This document shows, piece after piece, positions 61,753 through 64,000 of a stretch of 64,000 nucleotides of DNA; within the stretch, counting starts at the first letter, position 1; the number at the start of each line of letters is the position of its first letter. The position numbers were made by a program, and so were the translations under genes. This stretch comes from Cherax quadricarinatus (lineage: Eukaryota; Arthropoda; Malacostraca; Decapoda; Parastacidae): the NCBI RefSeq assembly GCF_038502225.1, contig NC_091298.1, forward strand, positions 39,358,120 through 39,422,119, read 5' to 3'. Under the pieces are notes generated by a model. It made no database searches. It was given only the letters and a program-made list of their open reading frames with translations, and was not told the origin of the DNA.

Positions 61753-64000
61753 CTCACCTATTTGTACTCACCTATTTGTGGTTGCAGGGGTCGAGTCCTA
61801 GCTCCTGGCCCCGCCTCTTCACCGGTTGCTACTAGGCCCTCTCTCTCCCCGCTCCATGAGCTTTATCAAACCTCGTCTTAAAACTGTGTATGGTTCCTGC
61901 CTCCACTACGTCATTTTCTAGGTTATTCCACTGCCTTACAACTCTATGACTGAAGAAATACTTCCTACTATCTCTCTGACTCATTTGTGTCTTCAACTTC
62001 CAATTGTGGCCTCTTGTTTCTGTGTCCCCTCCCTGGAACATCCTGTCTTTGTCCACCTTGTCTATTCCACGCAGTATTTTATATGTCGTTATCATGTCTC
62101 CCCTGACCCTCCTGTCCTCCAGTGTGGTCAGGCCGATTTCCCTTAATCTTTCCTCATAGGACATTCCCCTTAGCTCTGGAACTAACCTTGTCGCAAACCT
62201 TTGTACTTTCTCTAGTTTCTTGACGTGCTTTATCAAGTACGGGTTCCAAACAGGTGCTGCATACTCCAGTATGGGCCTGACATACACGGTGTACAGTGTC
62301 TTGAATGATTCCTTACTAAGGTATCGGAATGCTGTTCTCAGGTTTGCCAGGCGCCCATATGCTGCAGCAGTTATCTGATTGATGTGTGCTTCCGGAGACA
62401 TGCTCGGTGTTATACTCACCCCAAGATCTTTCTCCTTGAGTGAGGTTTGCAGTCTTTGGCCACCTAGCCTATACTCTGTCTGTGGTCTTCTGTGCCCCTC
62501 CCCCATCTTCATGACTTTGCATTTGGCAGGATTAAATTCGAGAAGCCATTTGCTGGACCAGGTGTCCAGTCTGTCCAGGTCTCTTTGAAGTCCTGCCTGG
62601 TCCTCATCAGATTTAATTCTCCTCATTAACTTCACATCATCTGCAAACAGGGACACTTCTGAGTCTAACCCTTCCGTCATGTCGTTCACATATACCAAAA
62701 ATAGCACTGGTCCTAGGACCGACCCCTGTGGGACCCCGCTCGTCACAGGTGCCCACTGTGATACATCATTACGTACCATGACTCGTTGTTGCCTCCCTGT
62801 CAGGTATTCTCTGATCCATTGCAGTGCCCTTCCTGTTATATTCGCCTGATGCTCTAGCTTCTGCACTAATCTCTTGTGAGGAACTGTGTCAAAGGCCTTC
62901 TTGCAGTCCAAGAAGATGCAATCAACCCACCCCTCTCTCTCTTGTCTTACTTCTGTTATTTTATCATAAAACTCCAGAAGGTTTGTGACACAGGATTTGC
63001 CTTCCGTGAATCCGTGCTGGTTGGCATTTATACTCCTGTTCCGTTCCAGGTGCTCCACCACTCTCCTCCTGAAAATCTTCTCCATAATTTTGCATACTAT
63101 ACACGTCAGTGACACAGGTCTATAGTTTAGTGCCTCTTTTCTGTCTCCTTTTTTAAAAATGGGAACTACATTTGCCGTCTTCCATACCTCAGGTAGTTGC
63201 ACAGTTTCCAGGGATGTGTTGAAGATTGTGGTAAGTGGCACGCACAACATATCTGCTCCCTCTCTAAGGACCCACGGGGAGATGTTGTCTGGTCCCATTG
63301 CCTTTGAGGTATCGATGTCCCTTAGCAGTTTCTTCACCTCCTCCTCATCTGTATGTATGTCGTCCAACACTTGTTGGTGTATTCCTTGCTGGTGTCCCCA
63401 TCTGGTCTGTCCCCCCAGAGTCCTTCCTGTCTCTACTGTAAATACTTCTTTAAATCTCGTGTTGAGCTCCTCACATACCTCTTGATCGTTTCTTGTGAGT
63501 TCTCCTTCTTTCCTCAGCCTTATCACCTGGTCCTTGACTGTTGTCTTCCTCCTAATGTGGCTATACAGCAGTTTCGGGTCAGATTTGACTTTCGATGCTA
63601 TGTCGTTTTCATACTGTCGCTGGGCCTCCCTCCTTATCTGTGCATACTCGTTTCTGGCTCTTCTACTAATCTCCTTGTTTTCCTGGGTCCTTTGCCTCCT
63701 GTACCTTTTCCATTCTCTGTTGCACTTAGTTTTTGCCTCCCTACACCTTCGGGTAAACCAAGGACTCGTTTTGGTCTTCCTATTATTTCCGTTTCCCTTG
63801 GGAACAAAACTTTCCTCTGCCTCCTTGCACTTTGCTGCCACATATTCCATCATCTCGTTTACTGATTTTCCTACCATTTCTCTGTCCCACTGAACCTCCT
63901 GCAGGAAGTTTCTCATACCTGTGTAGTCCCCCCTTTTATAGTTTGGCCTTTCCCCTTCAGTTCCTGTTACCTTCTCCACTTGTAACTCTACTATATAGTC
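61753..64000 (-). mobile_element. K: CR1-like LINE, 3' end complete, 5' end beyond the window
   Basis: The minus strand ends with two copies of the 14-bp unit 'aaataggtgagtac' (61,753-61,785 in complement), the third distinct type of short 3'-terminal repeat seen here (after those of A and C). The body is RT ORF2; endonuclease is expected beyond 64,000. Sequence is well preserved, pointing to a recent insertion. Confidence 0.88.
61832..64000 (-). CDS. ORF2 of K: intact CR1-like reverse transcriptase (partial)
   Basis: Open for 2,169 bp to the window edge without a stop (N-terminus outside). Linker: 'KTKTSPWFTRRCREAKTKCN', 'ARNEYAQIRREAQRQYENDI'. RT: 'DTSKAMGPDNISPWVLREGA', 'NYRPVSLTCIVCKIMEKIF', 'HGFTEGKSCVTNLLEFYD', 'FLDCKKAFDTVPHKRL', 'VTSGVPQGSVLGPVLFLVYV' and catalytic 'SLFADDVKLM'. 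Thumb and C-terminus: 'DLGVSITPSMSPEAHI', 'RPILEYAAPVWNPYL', 'RRVRGDMITTYKILRG' and 'FSHRVVRQWNNLENDVV'. All RT motifs are present. Best candidate for a recently active copy; endonuclease cannot be judged. Confidence 0.93.
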   Translation of the reverse strand, partial: DYIVELQVEKVTGTEGERPNYKRGDYTGMRNFLQEVQWDREMVGKSVNEMMEYVAAKCKEAEESFVPKGNGNNRKTKTSPWFTRRCREAKTKCNREWKRYRRQRTQENKEISRRARNEYAQIRREAQRQYENDIASKVKSDPKLLYSHIRRKTTVKDQVIRLRKEGELTRNDQEVCEELNTRFKEVFTVETGRTLGGQTRWGHQQGIHQQVLDDIHTDEEEVKKLLRDIDTSKAMGPDNISPWVLREGADMLCVPLTTIFNTSLETVQLPEVWKTANVVPIFKKGDRKEALNYRPVSLTCIVCKIMEKIFRRRVVEHLERNRSINANQHGFTEGKSCVTNLLEFYDKITEVRQEREGWVDCIFLDCKKAFDTVPHKRLVQKLEHQANITGRALQWIREYLTGRQQRVMVRNDVSQWAPVTSGVPQGSVLGPVLFLVYVNDMTEGLDSEVSLFADDVKLMRRIKSDEDQAGLQRDLDRLDTWSSKWLLEFNPAKCKVMKMGEGHRRPQTEYRLGGQRLQTSLKEKDLGVSITPSMSPEAHINQITAAAYGRLANLRTAFRYLSKESFKTLYTVYVRPILEYAAPVWNPYLIKHVKKLEKVQRFATRLVPELRGMSYEERLREIGLTTLEDRRVRGDMITTYKILRGIDKVDKDRMFQGGDTETRGHNWKLKTQMSQRDSRKYFFSHRVVRQWNNLENDVVEAGTIHSFKTRFDKAHGAGRERA

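Noticed and set aside
61683..61881. Cys/Val-rich ORFs across the GT repeat
   Set aside because: Translation of a microsatellite (CVCVCV); not a gene.
1..64000. CRISPR arrays, bacterial operons or phage
   Set aside because: No regular short repeats with spacers and no bacterial gene organisation. All recognisable proteins are eukaryotic retroelement proteins.

Overview
The window looks like intergenic DNA from a large, repeat-rich arthropod genome. The mix of CR1/L2-like, I-like (RNase H-bearing) and L1/Tx1-like LINEs, BEL/Pao and Ty3/gypsy LTR elements, and a tRNA-derived SINE fits a decapod crustacean, possibly a crayfish. That assignment is inference from the repeat types, not from any host gene. 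I found no host protein-coding gene, no cellular rRNA or tRNA gene and no CRISPR. Nearly every base that can be explained is a transposable element (TE), and most are inserted inside each other. Letter names (A-M, X) are mine.

Left third (1-27,087). A1, a 5'-truncated CR1-like LINE on the minus strand, is split by a foldback element with 105-bp inverted arms and a 12-bp target-site duplication (TSD). Next is B, a two-ORF LINE on the plus strand (about 2,700-22,660). Its ORF1 is interrupted twice: by A2 (about 3,189-5,612) and by C1, a LINE fragment (6,709-19,838). C1 is split by X, a 10.7-kb block (7,126-17,857), and X contains D1, a full-length I-like LINE (9,360-15,949). This gives four levels: B contains C1, which contains X, which contains D1. 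The right part is a LINE remnant with an RNase H domain and a 299-bp duplication (L), then C2, the best copy of family C.

Middle (27,088-49,796). H is a Ty3/gypsy-like element with a 5' LTR, primer binding site, gag, protease, integrase and the first residues of RT. It is interrupted by a tRNA-derived SINE, by E (an L1/Tx1-like LINE with an 11-bp TSD) and by G (a second Ty3/gypsy-like element with two LTRs and a 5-bp TSD). G carries LINE F in its 5' LTR and another SINE in its RNase H. Both H and G have integrase upstream of RT, the unusual order of Gmr1-type Ty3/gypsy elements.

Right (49,797-64,000). J is a BEL/Pao element on the minus strand (LTR, integrase, RNase H, RT, protease end). A scrambled C copy (C3) and a second full-length I-like LINE (D2, 14-bp TSD) cut into its integrase. 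A LINE 3' fragment (M), a GT microsatellite and K close the window. K is a CR1-like LINE whose RT frame is open for 2.17 kb up to the window edge.

Most coding regions are pseudogenes with stops and frameshifts. Best preserved are K (RT), C2 (one frameshift in a G run), E ORF1, J RT and parts of D2. Boundaries come from TSDs or from reading frames that rejoin across an insertion; where neither was visible they are approximate.
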